Part shown: positions 9,892-19,197 of the stretch, piece after piece
Numbering within the stretch: position 1 is the stretch's first letter
Layout of the letters: each line of letters opens with the position of its first letter
DNA from: Lentibacillus salicampi
Lineage (GTDB): Bacteria; Bacillota; Bacilli; Bacillales; Amphibacillaceae
Direction: 5' to 3'
DNA length: 64,000 bases
NCBI RefSeq assembly: GCF_004565465.1
Contig: NZ_SRHY01000005.1
Location: 62,001 to 126,000, forward strand
Made by a program: the position numbers and the translations under genes
Notes under the pieces: model-generated
Databases searched by the model: none
Told to the model about the DNA's origin: nothing
What the model saw: the letters and a program-made list of their open reading frames with translations, nothing else

Positions 9892-10154
9892 TCAAATACC
9901 CCTCCCCAAATCAATTCGTTTTCCTAATTAATTATAAAATAAAAGTTAGTCAAATAACATCATTTGCGATTATTTTTTGAAAAATACCGCGATACTTTGG
10001 TAAGCTTTTATAAGTTCGATAGTCCTCAGGTATTCAAGATCTTTCGTCGACGAGTTTTAGCTTAGTATATCTGAATGATTGACAACTGTGTATTAAATTT
10101 TACAACCTGCCTGTTTTAGTACACCGTCTTAGGGGCGGTAATCGGCACAACATA
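9892..10154. other. Intergenic region upstream of pepF
   Basis: The part nearest pepF holds a plausible minus-strand promoter: TTGACT (9953-9948) and TAATTA (9930-9925), 17 bases apart. The remainder is AT-rich with no gene or repeat that I can recognise. Confidence 0.4.
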
Positions 10155-10188
10155 CAAAAAGAGATACAGCTGTATGTATAGCTGTATC
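10155..10188 (-). terminator. Terminator of the yhfH-like gene
   Basis: GATACAGCT (10163-10171) and AGCTGTATC (10180-10188) form a perfect nine-base-pair stem. On the minus strand it is followed by TCTTTTTG. Confidence 0.75.
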
Positions 10189-10237
10189 GATGGAAAGGAA
10201 GTATAGAGTACAGTTAAACGAAAATAGAGGTGTAAGC

Positions 10238-10366
10238 CTACCTTGCCGGGTGATCACATTCGTCACAAAGATTGCCGTAGCAGTCGGCTTTCTCATACAT
10301 CACGTTGCCACAGTTGTGACACTTTTTCTTTGGCAGGTTCCTGAAAAACTCAATAACGTTCATCAT
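10238..10366 (-). CDS. yhfH: YhfH-family small zinc-ribbon protein
   Basis: A 42-residue frame starting at an ATG pair (10366/10363) behind AAGGGGATG and ending in TAG. It carries two pairs of cysteines (CHNC about residue 16, CDEC about residue 34), the pattern of the YhfH family, which is otherwise uncharacterised. Its position, divergent from yhfI and lplJ, matches the yhfH-yhfI-lplJ order of B. subtilis. A good terminator follows. Confidence 0.85.
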   Translation of the reverse strand: MMNVIEFFRNLPKKKCHNCGNVMYEKADCYGNLCDECDHPAR

Positions 10367-10466
10367 GCGAACATCCCCTTTTTGAGTTGGTAAGTGCATT
10401 GTAATATAACAGTATGCACGGTGTCAATACTGTGTTACAACAAATTTAACATTTGAGGTGAACATT

Positions 10467-11210
10467 ATGAAGTTAACGATTATTGGTTTTTGGGGTGGTT
10501 ATCCTGCCCCGGATGGTGCAACATCAGCATATCTGCTGGAAAAAGATGATTTCACACTATTAATAGACATCGGGAGTGGGTCACTGTCCAAATTGCAATC
10601 CAATAAACACGTTATGGATTTGGATGCTGTCATTCTTTCCCATTATCATCACGATCATGTGGCTGATATCGGGGTTTTGCAGTATGCATGGCTGGTGCAG
10701 TCCTACATTCAGGAAAACAGTGAAGTTCTGCCGATTTACGGTCATACAGAAGACTTGGATGGGTTTAACGCATTGACGCATAAAAATACAGAAGGAATTG
10801 CCTATGATCCGGCTGCAGCACTTGAAGTCGGTCCATTTTCCATTACTTTTTTAAAGACAGTTCATCCGGTTCCGTGTTTCGGCATGCGGATTACTGACGG
10901 AGAGACGACGATTGTCTATACCGCCGATACTGCCTTTAAAGAAGAATGGTATGATTTTGCCAAAGATGCTGATCTTTTGATAACGGACTGCAATTTTTAT
11001 GAAGATCAGGATGCCTCAGCTGCCGGGCATATGACAAGTCAAGAGGGAGCCATGGTTGCCGAGGAAGCGAATGTTAACGAACTGATTTTGAGTCACTTGC
11101 CCCAATACCGTGACAACAATGACTTAGTAAAAGAAGCCGGACGCTATTTTTCCGGAAAAGTTCAGTTAGCAAAAGAGGGCCTCATATGGGAAAAAAGTCG
11201 TAATTTTTGA
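10467..11210 (+). CDS. yhfI: Metallo-beta-lactamase fold hydrolase YhfI
   Basis: 247 residues with the MBL zinc motif SHYHHDHVAD (about residues 57-66), a downstream metal histidine in KTVHPV, and a metal aspartate in YTADTA. The fold is close to RNase Z and other MBL hydrolases, but the substrate is unknown. The ATG at 10467 is preferred over a GTG at 10458 because GAGGTG lies six bases before the ATG. It sits next to lplJ as in B. subtilis. Confidence 0.88.
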   Translation: MKLTIIGFWGGYPAPDGATSAYLLEKDDFTLLIDIGSGSLSKLQSNKHVMDLDAVILSHYHHDHVADIGVLQYAWLVQSYIQENSEVLPIYGHTEDLDGFNALTHKNTEGIAYDPAAALEVGPFSITFLKTVHPVPCFGMRITDGETTIVYTADTAFKEEWYDFAKDADLLITDCNFYEDQDASAAGHMTSQEGAMVAEEANVNELILSHLPQYRDNNDLVKEAGRYFSGKVQLAKEGLIWEKSRNF

Positions 11211-11273
11211 TTATAATCGACATTTCCATTACACTTAAAATGGTGAATGTATTTTTTTAGGGAGGTCTCTGTC

Positions 11274-12269
11274 ATGAAATTCATTGATAATCAGGGCATC
11301 ACTGATCCGACTATAAATTTGGCAATAGAAGAGTATATCCTGCAAAACTTCGGGGAGAAAGATACATATTTGTTGTTTTATATCAATAAACCCTCGATCA
11401 TTGTTGGCCGGAATCAGAACTCCGTTGAAGAAATCAATACGGAATACGTGGACGAAAATGGTATTAAGGTCGTCCGCCGTCTGTCCGGTGGCGGTGCCGT
11501 CTACCATGATGAGCAAAATCTTAACTTTAGTTTTATCACAAAAGATGATGGTGATAGTTTCCAGGATTTTGCGAAGTTTACCCAGCCGATTGTTGACGCG
11601 CTGAATAAGCTGGGCGTACCCGCGGAAATGAAAGGGCGCAATGACCTGGCTGTTGAAGGCCGTAAAATTTCCGGAAATGCCATGTTTTCAACGAAAGGCC
11701 GGATGTTTAGTCATGGAACATTGATGCTTGACTCGGAAATTGAAAACGTCGTCTCAGCGTTGAATGTTAACAAAGAAAAAATCGAATCGAAAGGCATTAA
11801 GTCGATCCGCAGCCGTGTCGCTAATATTTCCGAGTATCTTGATGAAAAGATCTCGATGGATGCATTTAAAGAAATGATTCTGAAACATGTTTTTGATGTG
11901 GAAGATGTCAAGGATGTGCCACGGTATGACTTGACTGAAGCGGATTGGGAAGAAATTCATAAGATTTCCGAAAACCGTTACCGGAAATGGGAATGGAACT
12001 TTGGGAAATCACCTAAATTTAATGTGCAGGCGTCCCATAAATTCGATGCAGGTCTTGTCGATGTTCGCCTTGACGTGAACAATGGCACGATTGAAAACTG
12101 CAAAATTTACGGGGACTTCTTCGGATTGGGCGAGGTCAGTGATCTTGAAGATGCATTAACAGGTGTCCGTCACGAACGGAAGGCGATTGAAGAAGCGCTT
12201 TCCAATGTTGAGGTACCGCATTATCTCGGCAGGATTCCAAAAGATGAATTTATTAAAATGCTGTATTAA
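11274..12269 (+). CDS. lplJ: Lipoate-protein ligase LplJ
   Basis: Activates free lipoate as lipoyl-AMP and transfers it to E2 and GcvH domains. The 331-residue length equals that of B. subtilis LplJ. The family motifs RRLSGGGAVYHD (about 68-80) and GRKISGNAM (about 130) are intact, together with the C-terminal accessory domain. The ATG at 11274 follows GGGAGG. It is transcribed with or just after yhfI and ends in a hairpin terminator. Confidence 0.95.
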   Translation: MKFIDNQGITDPTINLAIEEYILQNFGEKDTYLLFYINKPSIIVGRNQNSVEEINTEYVDENGIKVVRRLSGGGAVYHDEQNLNFSFITKDDGDSFQDFAKFTQPIVDALNKLGVPAEMKGRNDLAVEGRKISGNAMFSTKGRMFSHGTLMLDSEIENVVSALNVNKEKIESKGIKSIRSRVANISEYLDEKISMDAFKEMILKHVFDVEDVKDVPRYDLTEADWEEIHKISENRYRKWEWNFGKSPKFNVQASHKFDAGLVDVRLDVNNGTIENCKIYGDFFGLGEVSDLEDALTGVRHERKAIEEALSNVEVPHYLGRIPKDEFIKMLY

Positions 12270-12279
12270 GACAGGTAGG

Positions 12280-12314
12280 AACCGGTTCTGTAAAAAAAAA
12301 GGGCCGGTTTTTTT
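12280..12314 (+). terminator. Terminator downstream of lplJ
   Basis: AACCGG (12280-12285) and CCGGTT (12304-12309) around an A-rich loop, followed by a run of T. Confidence 0.75.
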
Positions 12315-12384
12315 AGGATAAATAAAAGCATTCGTTTTAACTTTTTTGATGAAATTTGATGGTTTTTATGTAAAAATTCAAGAA

Positions 12385-12397
12385 AAAAGCAAATTTT
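12385..12397 (+). promoter_or_regulatory. Candidate ComK AT-box upstream of comK
   Basis: AAAAGCAAATTTT is an exact AAAA-N5-TTTT half-site, 80 bases before the comK start. ComK boxes normally come as two AT-boxes, and I could not find a clean second one at the usual spacing. The region is AT-rich, so chance is possible. Confidence 0.35.
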
Positions 12398-12476
12398 CTA
12401 TTGTTTTTTTCGTTCGGAGTTGGTAAATTATAGATACCCTCTTTCTTTTCATTGTTACATGAAAGGATGAAACATA

Positions 12477-12998
12477 ATGATAGAAAATTTTTATTCTCCA
12501 ACGTACGAAGTGACTCCCCTTACAATGGCAGTTATCCCACATCAGGACGAGGGTGGACGTTCCGGCGCACGCGTATTGGAAGAACAGGAGGAATATTCTG
12601 TTCACAGCTCCCCGAGCAAAATGATTGATCGCGCATGCAAGTTCTTTGGAAGCAGTCTCAGGGGTCGCCAGGACGGAACTCGCGGTATTTGCGGTATTAC
12701 CCATAAAGCTCCCATTTCCATCGATCCGGGAAGCGGCATGTATTTTTTCCCGACAACATCTCCAACCAACCCAAAGTGTTCATGGATTGCCCACTCACAT
12801 ATTGACCAGGTCAATCAGGGGCCGGGCAGGCGGACAGAAATTATTTTTAAAAATCAAACTTCCATTCTGCTTGATGTGTCATTTGGCTCGATGCTTAATC
12901 AGGTACAGCGGACTGCACAATACCGTTATTTATTGGACAACCGGATCAAAGGCTTGCAGAATCAGTCCTCTGATAAAGTGGCTGAGCCTTTTGCATAA
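12477..12998 (+). CDS. comK: Competence transcription factor ComK
   Basis: 173-residue ComK, the activator of the late competence (DNA-uptake) genes. Matching segments include SPSKMIDRACKFFGSS, GICGITHKAPISIDP and the PKCSWIAHSHI block near residue 100. It is about 20 residues shorter than the B. subtilis protein, mostly at the C-terminus, so regulation through the ClpC/MecA tail may differ. GAAAGGATG precedes the ATG. The 3' end overlaps the convergent yhjD by 53 bases. A med homologue is at 57562. Confidence 0.93.
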   Translation: MIENFYSPTYEVTPLTMAVIPHQDEGGRSGARVLEEQEEYSVHSSPSKMIDRACKFFGSSLRGRQDGTRGICGITHKAPISIDPGSGMYFFPTTSPTNPKCSWIAHSHIDQVNQGPGRRTEIIFKNQTSILLDVSFGSMLNQVQRTAQYRYLLDNRIKGLQNQSSDKVAEPFA

Positions 12999-13335
12999 GT
13001 TCCTGAATAATGTTTTCCACTTTTTTGCGGATAGCCGGGTTAAAATAGTTACGCTTTTCTTCACGTCCCCTGCAAAGAAATAAGTAGGATGAAAATGAAT
13101 CATTTTTATTCAAGGTAACGACCCGGAGTTTTTTATCCTGCATCGTCTTTCTCAGCTTTCTTCGTTCATTTGCAGCTTCGGTATTCATGTTCTCCAAAAA
13201 GTTGATATATGGCTCCTTTATTTTAAAAGTACCATGCTGGATGTTGTGAATATCCTGTTGAATCACCACCATCGCCATTGAAAGAAACAGAAAGCGTGAA
13301 GCCAGCTGTAACTCTTCGTCATTCAGATAGCGCAT
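12946..13335 (-). CDS. yhjD: YhjD-like conserved hypothetical protein
   Basis: 129 residues from an ATG at 13335 behind GGAGGG. Helical, with a basic middle and the segment RNYFNPAIRKKVENII. No catalytic motif is visible. The assignment to YhjD rests on the order comK, yhjD, yhjE, signal peptidase, addB, which matches B. subtilis. Its last 53 bases overlap the comK 3' end on the opposite strand, so the two mRNAs would be complementary there. Confidence 0.7.
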   Translation of the reverse strand: MRYLNDEELQLASRFLFLSMAMVVIQQDIHNIQHGTFKIKEPYINFLENMNTEAANERRKLRKTMQDKKLRVVTLNKNDSFSSYLFLCRGREEKRNYFNPAIRKKVENIIQELMQKAQPLYQRTDSASL

Positions 13336-13557
13336 ATTATCCCTCCGTAATCGAACATTAGTTCCGTATCTATTATATGATATGTTGAACAAAAAATATA
13401 CAAAAAAATTTGGTATAAGGTAAAATGGAAAGAAAGAGGATATGTATTTCAATCAAAATGCTTTTTCGATAATGTTTACTATGTAGATGCGGACGGATAA
13501 TTTACAATAAAACCAGTTATACTGGCTACTGGATAAAGAAGACGTTTCAGATAAATT

Positions 13558-13635
13558 GGACATTTACGGACGGGCAGTGTATCCCCCTCGTGTTAGGGGG
13601 GCATGCTGACCGTTACAAGCGGGATCAATAAGGGG
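13558..13635 (+). repeat. Structured hairpin repeat, copy C, upstream of yhjE
   Basis: Third copy of the element at 2564 and 2717. Stem CCCCCT (13583-13588) with AGGGGG (13595-13600), flanked by GGGCAG and CTGACC. The tail CGTTACAAGCGGGATCAATAAGGGG ends in the AAGGGG that can serve as the yhjE ribosome-binding site. Confidence 0.7.
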
Positions 13636-13646
13636 ACAACGAAGAC

Positions 13647-14309
13647 ATGTATGTGTTAAACGTCAGCATTATGGATTGGAGAATTTGGCTCGAACAGGAC
13701 AGGCTGGACGAGTTTATTCGGCATCTATTAAGTGAATACGAAAGCCTGGGACCATTGCCAGGTGTTCTTTTACCATTTATAGAAGCATTTCTGCCGTTTT
13801 TACCATTGGTTGTATTTGTGCTTGCCAATGCAGCCGCTTATGGCTTATGGGAGGGCTTCATATTATCATGGGCAGGAGCATGTGCCGGCGCCATATTGGT
13901 ATTTTTGCTTATCCGGAGACTTGGGGACAAGCGGTTTTTTAAGGCAATACGCCGGAATAAACAAGTGCTTCAGGTGACCGGATGGGTGGAGCGGCACGGC
14001 TTTGGCCCGCTTTTTCTGCTCATGTGTTTCCCGTTTTCCCCTTCGTCGGTCATCAATATTGTGTCGGGTCTTTCAAAAATAAGTACCCAACAATTTATCC
14101 TGGCGGTACTTATGGGGAAGACGGTCATGATTTTTTCAATTGCTTTTATAGGTTCAAGTATTTTTGAGTTTGCAAAGAATCCGGTCAGAACCATTGTTGT
14201 CGGCGTCTGTATCGTACTGTTCTGGGTGTTCGGAAAATACATCGAACGGCGATTGCAGCGGAAAGCAGTGATAAAAGAAATTTCTGAACGGGACCAGGTT
14301 AAAAAGTGA
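13647..14309 (+). CDS. yhjE: TVP38/TMEM64-family membrane protein YhjE
   Basis: 220-residue integral membrane protein of the TVP38/DedA superfamily with about six hydrophobic segments. It shows the family-typical FPFSPSSVINIVSGLSKIS block (about 132-150). Members are thought to move or scramble lipids; the role of this one is unknown. The start at 13647 uses AAGGGG from the preceding repeat; an in-frame ATG at 13671 is an alternative. It precedes the signal peptidase as in B. subtilis. Confidence 0.85.
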   Translation: MYVLNVSIMDWRIWLEQDRLDEFIRHLLSEYESLGPLPGVLLPFIEAFLPFLPLVVFVLANAAAYGLWEGFILSWAGACAGAILVFLLIRRLGDKRFFKAIRRNKQVLQVTGWVERHGFGPLFLLMCFPFSPSSVINIVSGLSKISTQQFILAVLMGKTVMIFSIAFIGSSIFEFAKNPVRTIVVGVCIVLFWVFGKYIERRLQRKAVIKEISERDQVKK

Positions 14310-14322
14310 CAAAACAGGGTAT

Positions 14323-14494
14323 GCTGGTAAAGTCAAAAGCGAAAGCGACCGGTTAGCGACGTACGGACTGGACTGAGGCGCAGAAGATAAAGGAAACACG
14401 ACGACCATAGGAAGTCGATGTTGACTTATCGTACGGAGGCGAGGGAAGTCGCGCTAGTCGCTGGGAGCTGGAGCTGGTAAAGTCAAAAGCGAAA
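14323..14494 (+). repeat. Repeat unit bounded by 22-bp direct repeats
   Basis: GCTGGTAAAGTCAAAAGCGA and two following bases occur at 14323-14344 and again at 14473-14494, exactly 150 bases apart. The segment between is GC-richer than its surroundings and has self-complementary pieces (AGCGACC near the start, AGTCGCT near the end, and CGTACG palindromes). It fills the gap between yhjE and the signal peptidase gene. No protein is credible. Confidence 0.7.
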
Positions 14495-14533
14495 CGACTG
14501 TACAGCCAGTCTGATACCCTGGAGGAAACTGGA

Positions 14534-15082
14534 ATGAAAAAACGATATATTCGCAAAATAATACCGATCATCCTGTTAGCCCTGACCCTGGCGATTATTT
14601 TTCGATCTTATTTATTTGCAAGTTATGTTGTCAATGGTGAATCGATGGAACCGACGCTCCATGATGGAAATTTGTTAATGGTCAATAAGGTTGTTTATAA
14701 CCTGACAGATGTTGATCGCTTCGATATTATCGTGTTTCATGCTAATAAACGGACTGATTATGTCAAACGTGTCATCGGGCTGCCCGGCGACGAAATTGTT
14801 TACAAGAATGACGAATTATTTATTAATGGCGACAATGTACAGGAACCATTTTTGGAGCCATTTCGAAAAATGCGGGACAGCAAACCGTATACGGAGGATT
14901 TTACCCTGGAAGGTGTCACCGGGTCCGTAACAGTCCCTGAAGGAAAACTGTTCGTGATGGGTGATAATCGAAGGGAAAGTCTTGACAGTCGTAAAATCGG
15001 CTTTGTTGACGCGGCCACGCTGGTTGGAAAAGTCGATGTCAAATACTGGCCGGTTTCTGATATGCAACTAAGTTTCGGATGA
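14534..15082 (+). CDS. sipV: Type I signal peptidase, SipV-like
   Basis: Membrane-bound serine peptidase that removes signal peptides from Sec and Tat substrates. One N-terminal membrane segment (about residues 8-28), the catalytic serine in GESMEPTL (about 37), the catalytic lysine in DYVKRVIGLPGDE (about 78), and the C-terminal MGDNRRESLDSR box are all present. 182 residues. GGAGG precedes the ATG. The location before addB matches sipV in B. subtilis. A strong terminator follows. Confidence 0.93.
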   Translation: MKKRYIRKIIPIILLALTLAIIFRSYLFASYVVNGESMEPTLHDGNLLMVNKVVYNLTDVDRFDIIVFHANKRTDYVKRVIGLPGDEIVYKNDELFINGDNVQEPFLEPFRKMRDSKPYTEDFTLEGVTGSVTVPEGKLFVMGDNRRESLDSRKIGFVDAATLVGKVDVKYWPVSDMQLSFG

Positions 15083-15107
15083 AGTTCATACATTTGGAAA
15101 GTGTTCT

Positions 15108-15146
15108 AAAACCTGTTTCTCTGGTAAAATAAGAAACAGGTTTTAT
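15108..15146 (+). terminator. Terminator of the sipV-like gene
   Basis: AAAACCTGTTTCT (15108-15120) and AGAAACAGGTTTT (15132-15144) form a perfect 13-base-pair stem that ends in T residues. Confidence 0.9.
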
Positions 15147-15163
15147 TATTTTATAGTTTGAAG

Positions 15164-15629
15164 ATATAAACTGCGACATATTGAAAAATCTGTGCACTTA
15201 AACACCGCTTCGGAAATACACACCGCTTTCCGCGGGCGGCTGGTGAGCCTCCTCGTGCTCGTCGTGTTGCAAGTGATTGCGAGAAGCAGCACTCCTCGCA
15301 GGACGAAGCATACTCATGGAAGCTTTGCTTTGTGCTGGCGCACTGCGGGGTCTCACCTATGCCTCTGCTCCCGCAGGAGTCTCCGTGTATTTCCTGCGCT
15401 AAGGTTTGCTCACGCCATCTAAATGCTGCCAAATGGACTACCTTAGGCTATATCGCAGTTCTTCTCCATTGCAGCGTTTGATTGGAGCGGAGGGCAGGAG
15501 ACTCCTGCGGGAAAAGCAACAGCTGAAGACCCCCAGGAAGTGGTTTTCTTCCGAGGAGGCTGAAGCGTTGCCCGCGGAAAGTGACTGCCCGCAGCGGAAA
15601 TCAAGCATAGTCTACGTCGCAGTTTATGG
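15164..15629. repeat. Long palindromic MITE-like element with ATAAACTGCGAC ends
   Basis: Terminal inverted repeats ATAAACTGCGACATA (15166-15180) and TACGTCGCAGTTTAT (15613-15627) enclose about 430 bases. Inside, CCGCTTTCCGCGGGC and GAGCCTCCTCG near the left end are inverted as CGAGGAGGCTGAAGC and GCCCGCGGAAAG near the right end. ACTCCTGCGGG also occurs in both orientations. A third, partial end copy (ATATCGCAGTT, about 15450) suggests two half-elements. It carries no transposase. A short relative lies at 54860. Confidence 0.8.
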
Positions 15630-15705
15630 ATTTGGTGTCAATGTCAACAATTTTTTAGAAAAAAAGTCTTAAGAAAAAAGCCTGTTATTCAGGGGGGCAA
15701 AATAT

Positions 15706-18700
15706 ATGGGACTCCGATTTTTATTAGGCAGAGCCGGAACAGGCAAAAGCGAACGGATTTTAAAGGATATTCAAACGCAATTAACGGATCATCCACAAGG
15801 GTCGCCGATCTTTTATATTGTGCCAGACCAAATGACGTTTCAGCAGGAATATGCTTTATTTCAGGATGAAGCGATTAAAGGCAGTATCCGCGCCCAGGTT
15901 GTCAGTTTTTCACGGTTGGCATGGCGCGTTCTGCAGGAAACAGGCGGTGGGACAAGACAATTTATCAGTTCGGTCGGGACTCAAATGATGCTCCGTAAAA
16001 TTATTGCGGAAAAAGAAAGTGACTGGCATATATTTCAAAAGGCTTTGGAGAAGCAAGGGTTTCTCGAACAGCTTGAAAGCATGATAACTGAGTTCAAACG
16101 CTATCGAATTTCCCCGGAACTGCTGCATGTGCAAATGGAACAGATGCAGCAATTTGTCCATAAAGAACCCGGCGAGGCGGCACTAACGGGCAAGCTGAAC
16201 GATTTGGCTTATATCTATGAAAACCTGATTCGTGCTTTAGGAGATAACTATATGGACAGCGAGGATCAGCTGCAGTTGCTTGCTGACAAAATACAGGAGG
16301 CGCCACTGCTTGAGGAAGCTGATATCTACCTTGACGGGTTTCACCGGTTTTCACCGAAAGAATTGCTTGTTGTGGAGGCCTTATTACGAAAATGTCGTTC
16401 TGTGACGGTGGCATTGACGACAGATATCCCGAATCAGAACAATCTGTCTGAATTGGATTTGTTTTACCAGACAAAAGAAACGTATCAAACCTTGCAGACC
16501 ATTGCGCAGGAGAATCATATTCCAATCAATACACCGATTCTATTGGAGCCGGAAAATGGCAGCTTGCATACCCGGCCGTATTTTGCTCATTTGGAACGGT
16601 ATTTTGATGTGAGGCCTGCGCCTGTGTATGACGGGGAAGTGCCAATCCAAATCGCCGAGGCTGTTCATCCGCGTGCAGAAGTAGAAGGGGTTGCCCAGGA
16701 GATTCTACGTCTTGTCAGGGAAGAACATTACCGCTTTAAGGATATCGCGGTCTTTATTCGTCAAACCGATGTCTATCACGATTTGATCGATACGATTTTT
16801 GATGATCATGATATTCCTGTCTTTATCGATGAAAAACGCAGCATGCTGAATCATTCCTTGATTGAATTTATCCGGTCCATTATGGATATCGTTGAAGGAA
16901 ATTGGCGGTATGATGCGGTTTTTCGTGTTCTGAAAACCGGGTTTATCCCGTCCAGTGATGCACGATACCCGCTGAATGCTGATGCGATTGACGAGCTGGA
17001 AAATTACGTGCTTGAATATGGCGTCCGGTCGCGTGAACAATGGCTTGGTGAGGATGAATGGGTTTTCCAGCGGTTTCTTGGTTTTGCCCGATCGGGACAG
17101 ACTGATGCCGAACAACAAATGCAGCAGCGAATCAATGCATACCGTCATCAGGTGGCTCAGGCACTGAAAGAATTTGACGAAGCTATCAGACAGGCTAAGA
17201 CGGTACGAAAGCGATGTGAAGTTATCTATTTACTGCTGGAAAAACTTGATGTACCCGGCCGTCTTGAAAAAATAAGGGAAGTTTTCGATGCGGAAGGTGA
17301 GATTGAAAAAGCACGTGAGCAAGAACAAGTTTGGAGTGCTGTCATTCAGCTGCTTGATGAGATGGTTGAAATGGCCGGTGATGAGTCGATGACGATGGGA
17401 ACATTCCGTGCCGCCATCGAAGCCGGTTTTGAGACACTAACGTTCGCCCACGTACCGCCGAGTATTGATCATGTCATTGTCGGGACGATTGACCGTTCGC
17501 GGATCAGCGGCGTGCAGTGTTCATTTTTACTTGGTGTTAATGACGGCGTGTGGCCGATGATCCAGGCGGAAGATGGCCTGATCAATGAACAAGAGCGCAA
17601 CATTCTGGCGGAACACGGATTGGAACTGGCAGAAAGCAGTAAACGGAAGCTGTTGGATGACTGGTTTTATATGTATCTGGCGTTCACCTCAGCGCGCGAC
17701 TATTTATGGGTCAGTTATCCGTTAAGTGATGCGGAAGGAAAATCAAAGATGCCATCACAGCTGGTTAAGCGACTGGAAGATTTATTTCCTGAATGCCGTG
17801 ATCATCTATTGCTGCAGGATCCTGATGAACTGATTGATGCTGAACGGTTTATTACCACCCCAATTAAAACACGGGCAGCGCTGACGGCCCAGCTGGCACG
17901 CAGCCAAAAAGGATACCCGGTGAAAGAGGTATGGTGGCATGTTCTGAACTGGTATCTCCGGAATCACGCTAAATACAGCACAACTTATACGGTCCTGCAA
18001 AGTTTGTATTATCAAAACAGACCGGTTAATTTATCACGCCAGACAACCGAACAGCTGTATCCAAAACAAGTGAAGGCCAGTGTGTCGCGACTTGAAACCT
18101 ATTATCGCTGCTCTTACCAGCATTTTGCTCAGTACAGTTTGCAGCTTGAGGAACGAAAGACTTATAAGCTTGATGCACCTGATATTGGGCAGCTTTTCCA
18201 TGAAGCATTGAAAAAAATTACCGAATGGATTCAGGCTTCAGGCAGGGATTTTTCACAACTATCCAGAAGCGAAAGTGCCGGTTATGCACGGCAGGCCGTG
18301 GACAACCTGGCGCCTGTTCTGCAACATCAGATTTTGCACAGTTCAAACCGCTATCAATATATTCAACAAAAACTTCAGGATGTTATTACACGGGCAACGT
18401 ATATATTGGGTGAACAGGCACGACAGAGTGAATTTTCACCGGTGGGGCTTGAGCTTGGCTTTGGTGACAATCAGACCCTTAATCCGGTGACATTGCCGCT
18501 TCCGAATGGCTTTGAATTAATGCTGCGCGGGCGGATTGACCGTGTTGATAAAGCTGAGAATGCTGATGGATTATTTTTACGAATCATTGATTACAAATCC
18601 AGTGAAAAAGGATTGAATCTAATCGATGTGTATTATGGGCTGGCACTCCAGATGCTGACTTATCTGGATGTCGTTCTTTCTCAGTCTGAACAGTGGCTTG

Positions 18701-19197
18701 GGGTAAAAGCATCACCAGCGGGCGTTCTTTATTTTCATGTGCATAACCCAATGGTTTCAGGAAAAATGAATATGCCTGATGAAGAAATCGAAAAGGAACT
18801 CTTTAAAAAATATAAAATGCAGGGGCTGCTGCTGTCCGATGAGCAAATTGTTAAATTGATGGATACTTCACTGGATTCAGGAAGAAGTCAAATCATTCCG
18901 GCGGGTGTTAAAAAGAATGGTGACTTTTACAGTGGTTCGAGGATTGCTGACAATGAAACATTCCAGAACCTGCAAAATCACATCCATCATTTGATGATGC
19001 AGGCAGGCATTGATATGACATCAGGCGGTGTCCACTTGAACCCCTATCAGCATAAGCAGCAAAAAGCATGCACCTATTGTCCATTTTTATCCGTTTGTCA
19101 ATTTGACCCAACTTTGGATGAAAATAACTATCGTAAACTGACCGACATGAAGGATGATGAAATTTTGGAGAAACTCCGCACGAAGGAGGAATCATAA
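15706..19197 (+). CDS. addB: ATP-dependent helicase/nuclease subunit B
   Basis: AddB subunit of the AddAB helicase-nuclease that resects double-strand breaks and recognises Chi. 1163 residues, near the B. subtilis length. The N-terminal nucleotide-binding motif GRAGTGKS is at residues 7-14. The C-terminal RecB-type nuclease shows GRIDRVD and IIDYKSS. The iron-sulfur cysteines are C802 and the cluster CTYCPFLSVC (1122-1131). The stop shares one base with the addA start. Confidence 0.96.
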   Translation: MGLRFLLGRAGTGKSERILKDIQTQLTDHPQGSPIFYIVPDQMTFQQEYALFQDEAIKGSIRAQVVSFSRLAWRVLQETGGGTRQFISSVGTQMMLRKIIAEKESDWHIFQKALEKQGFLEQLESMITEFKRYRISPELLHVQMEQMQQFVHKEPGEAALTGKLNDLAYIYENLIRALGDNYMDSEDQLQLLADKIQEAPLLEEADIYLDGFHRFSPKELLVVEALLRKCRSVTVALTTDIPNQNNLSELDLFYQTKETYQTLQTIAQENHIPINTPILLEPENGSLHTRPYFAHLERYFDVRPAPVYDGEVPIQIAEAVHPRAEVEGVAQEILRLVREEHYRFKDIAVFIRQTDVYHDLIDTIFDDHDIPVFIDEKRSMLNHSLIEFIRSIMDIVEGNWRYDAVFRVLKTGFIPSSDARYPLNADAIDELENYVLEYGVRSREQWLGEDEWVFQRFLGFARSGQTDAEQQMQQRINAYRHQVAQALKEFDEAIRQAKTVRKRCEVIYLLLEKLDVPGRLEKIREVFDAEGEIEKAREQEQVWSAVIQLLDEMVEMAGDESMTMGTFRAAIEAGFETLTFAHVPPSIDHVIVGTIDRSRISGVQCSFLLGVNDGVWPMIQAEDGLINEQERNILAEHGLELAESSKRKLLDDWFYMYLAFTSARDYLWVSYPLSDAEGKSKMPSQLVKRLEDLFPECRDHLLLQDPDELIDAERFITTPIKTRAALTAQLARSQKGYPVKEVWWHVLNWYLRNHAKYSTTYTVLQSLYYQNRPVNLSRQTTEQLYPKQVKASVSRLETYYRCSYQHFAQYSLQLEERKTYKLDAPDIGQLFHEALKKITEWIQASGRDFSQLSRSESAGYARQAVDNLAPVLQHQILHSSNRYQYIQQKLQDVITRATYILGEQARQSEFSPVGLELGFGDNQTLNPVTLPLPNGFELMLRGRIDRVDKAENADGLFLRIIDYKSSEKGLNLIDVYYGLALQMLTYLDVVLSQSEQWLGVKASPAGVLYFHVHNPMVSGKMNMPDEEIEKELFKKYKMQGLLLSDEQIVKLMDTSLDSGRSQIIPAGVKKNGDFYSGSRIADNETFQNLQNHIHHLMMQAGIDMTSGGVHLNPYQHKQQKACTYCPFLSVCQFDPTLDENNYRKLTDMKDDEILEKLRTKEES

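Noticed and set aside
12625..13083. A frame overlapping comK
   Set aside because: It is a shadow of comK in another frame; comK itself has clear family sequence.
15192..15672. Possible proteins inside the long palindromic element
   Set aside because: The frames follow the inverted-repeat structure, have no ribosome-binding sites, and differ in the related short element.
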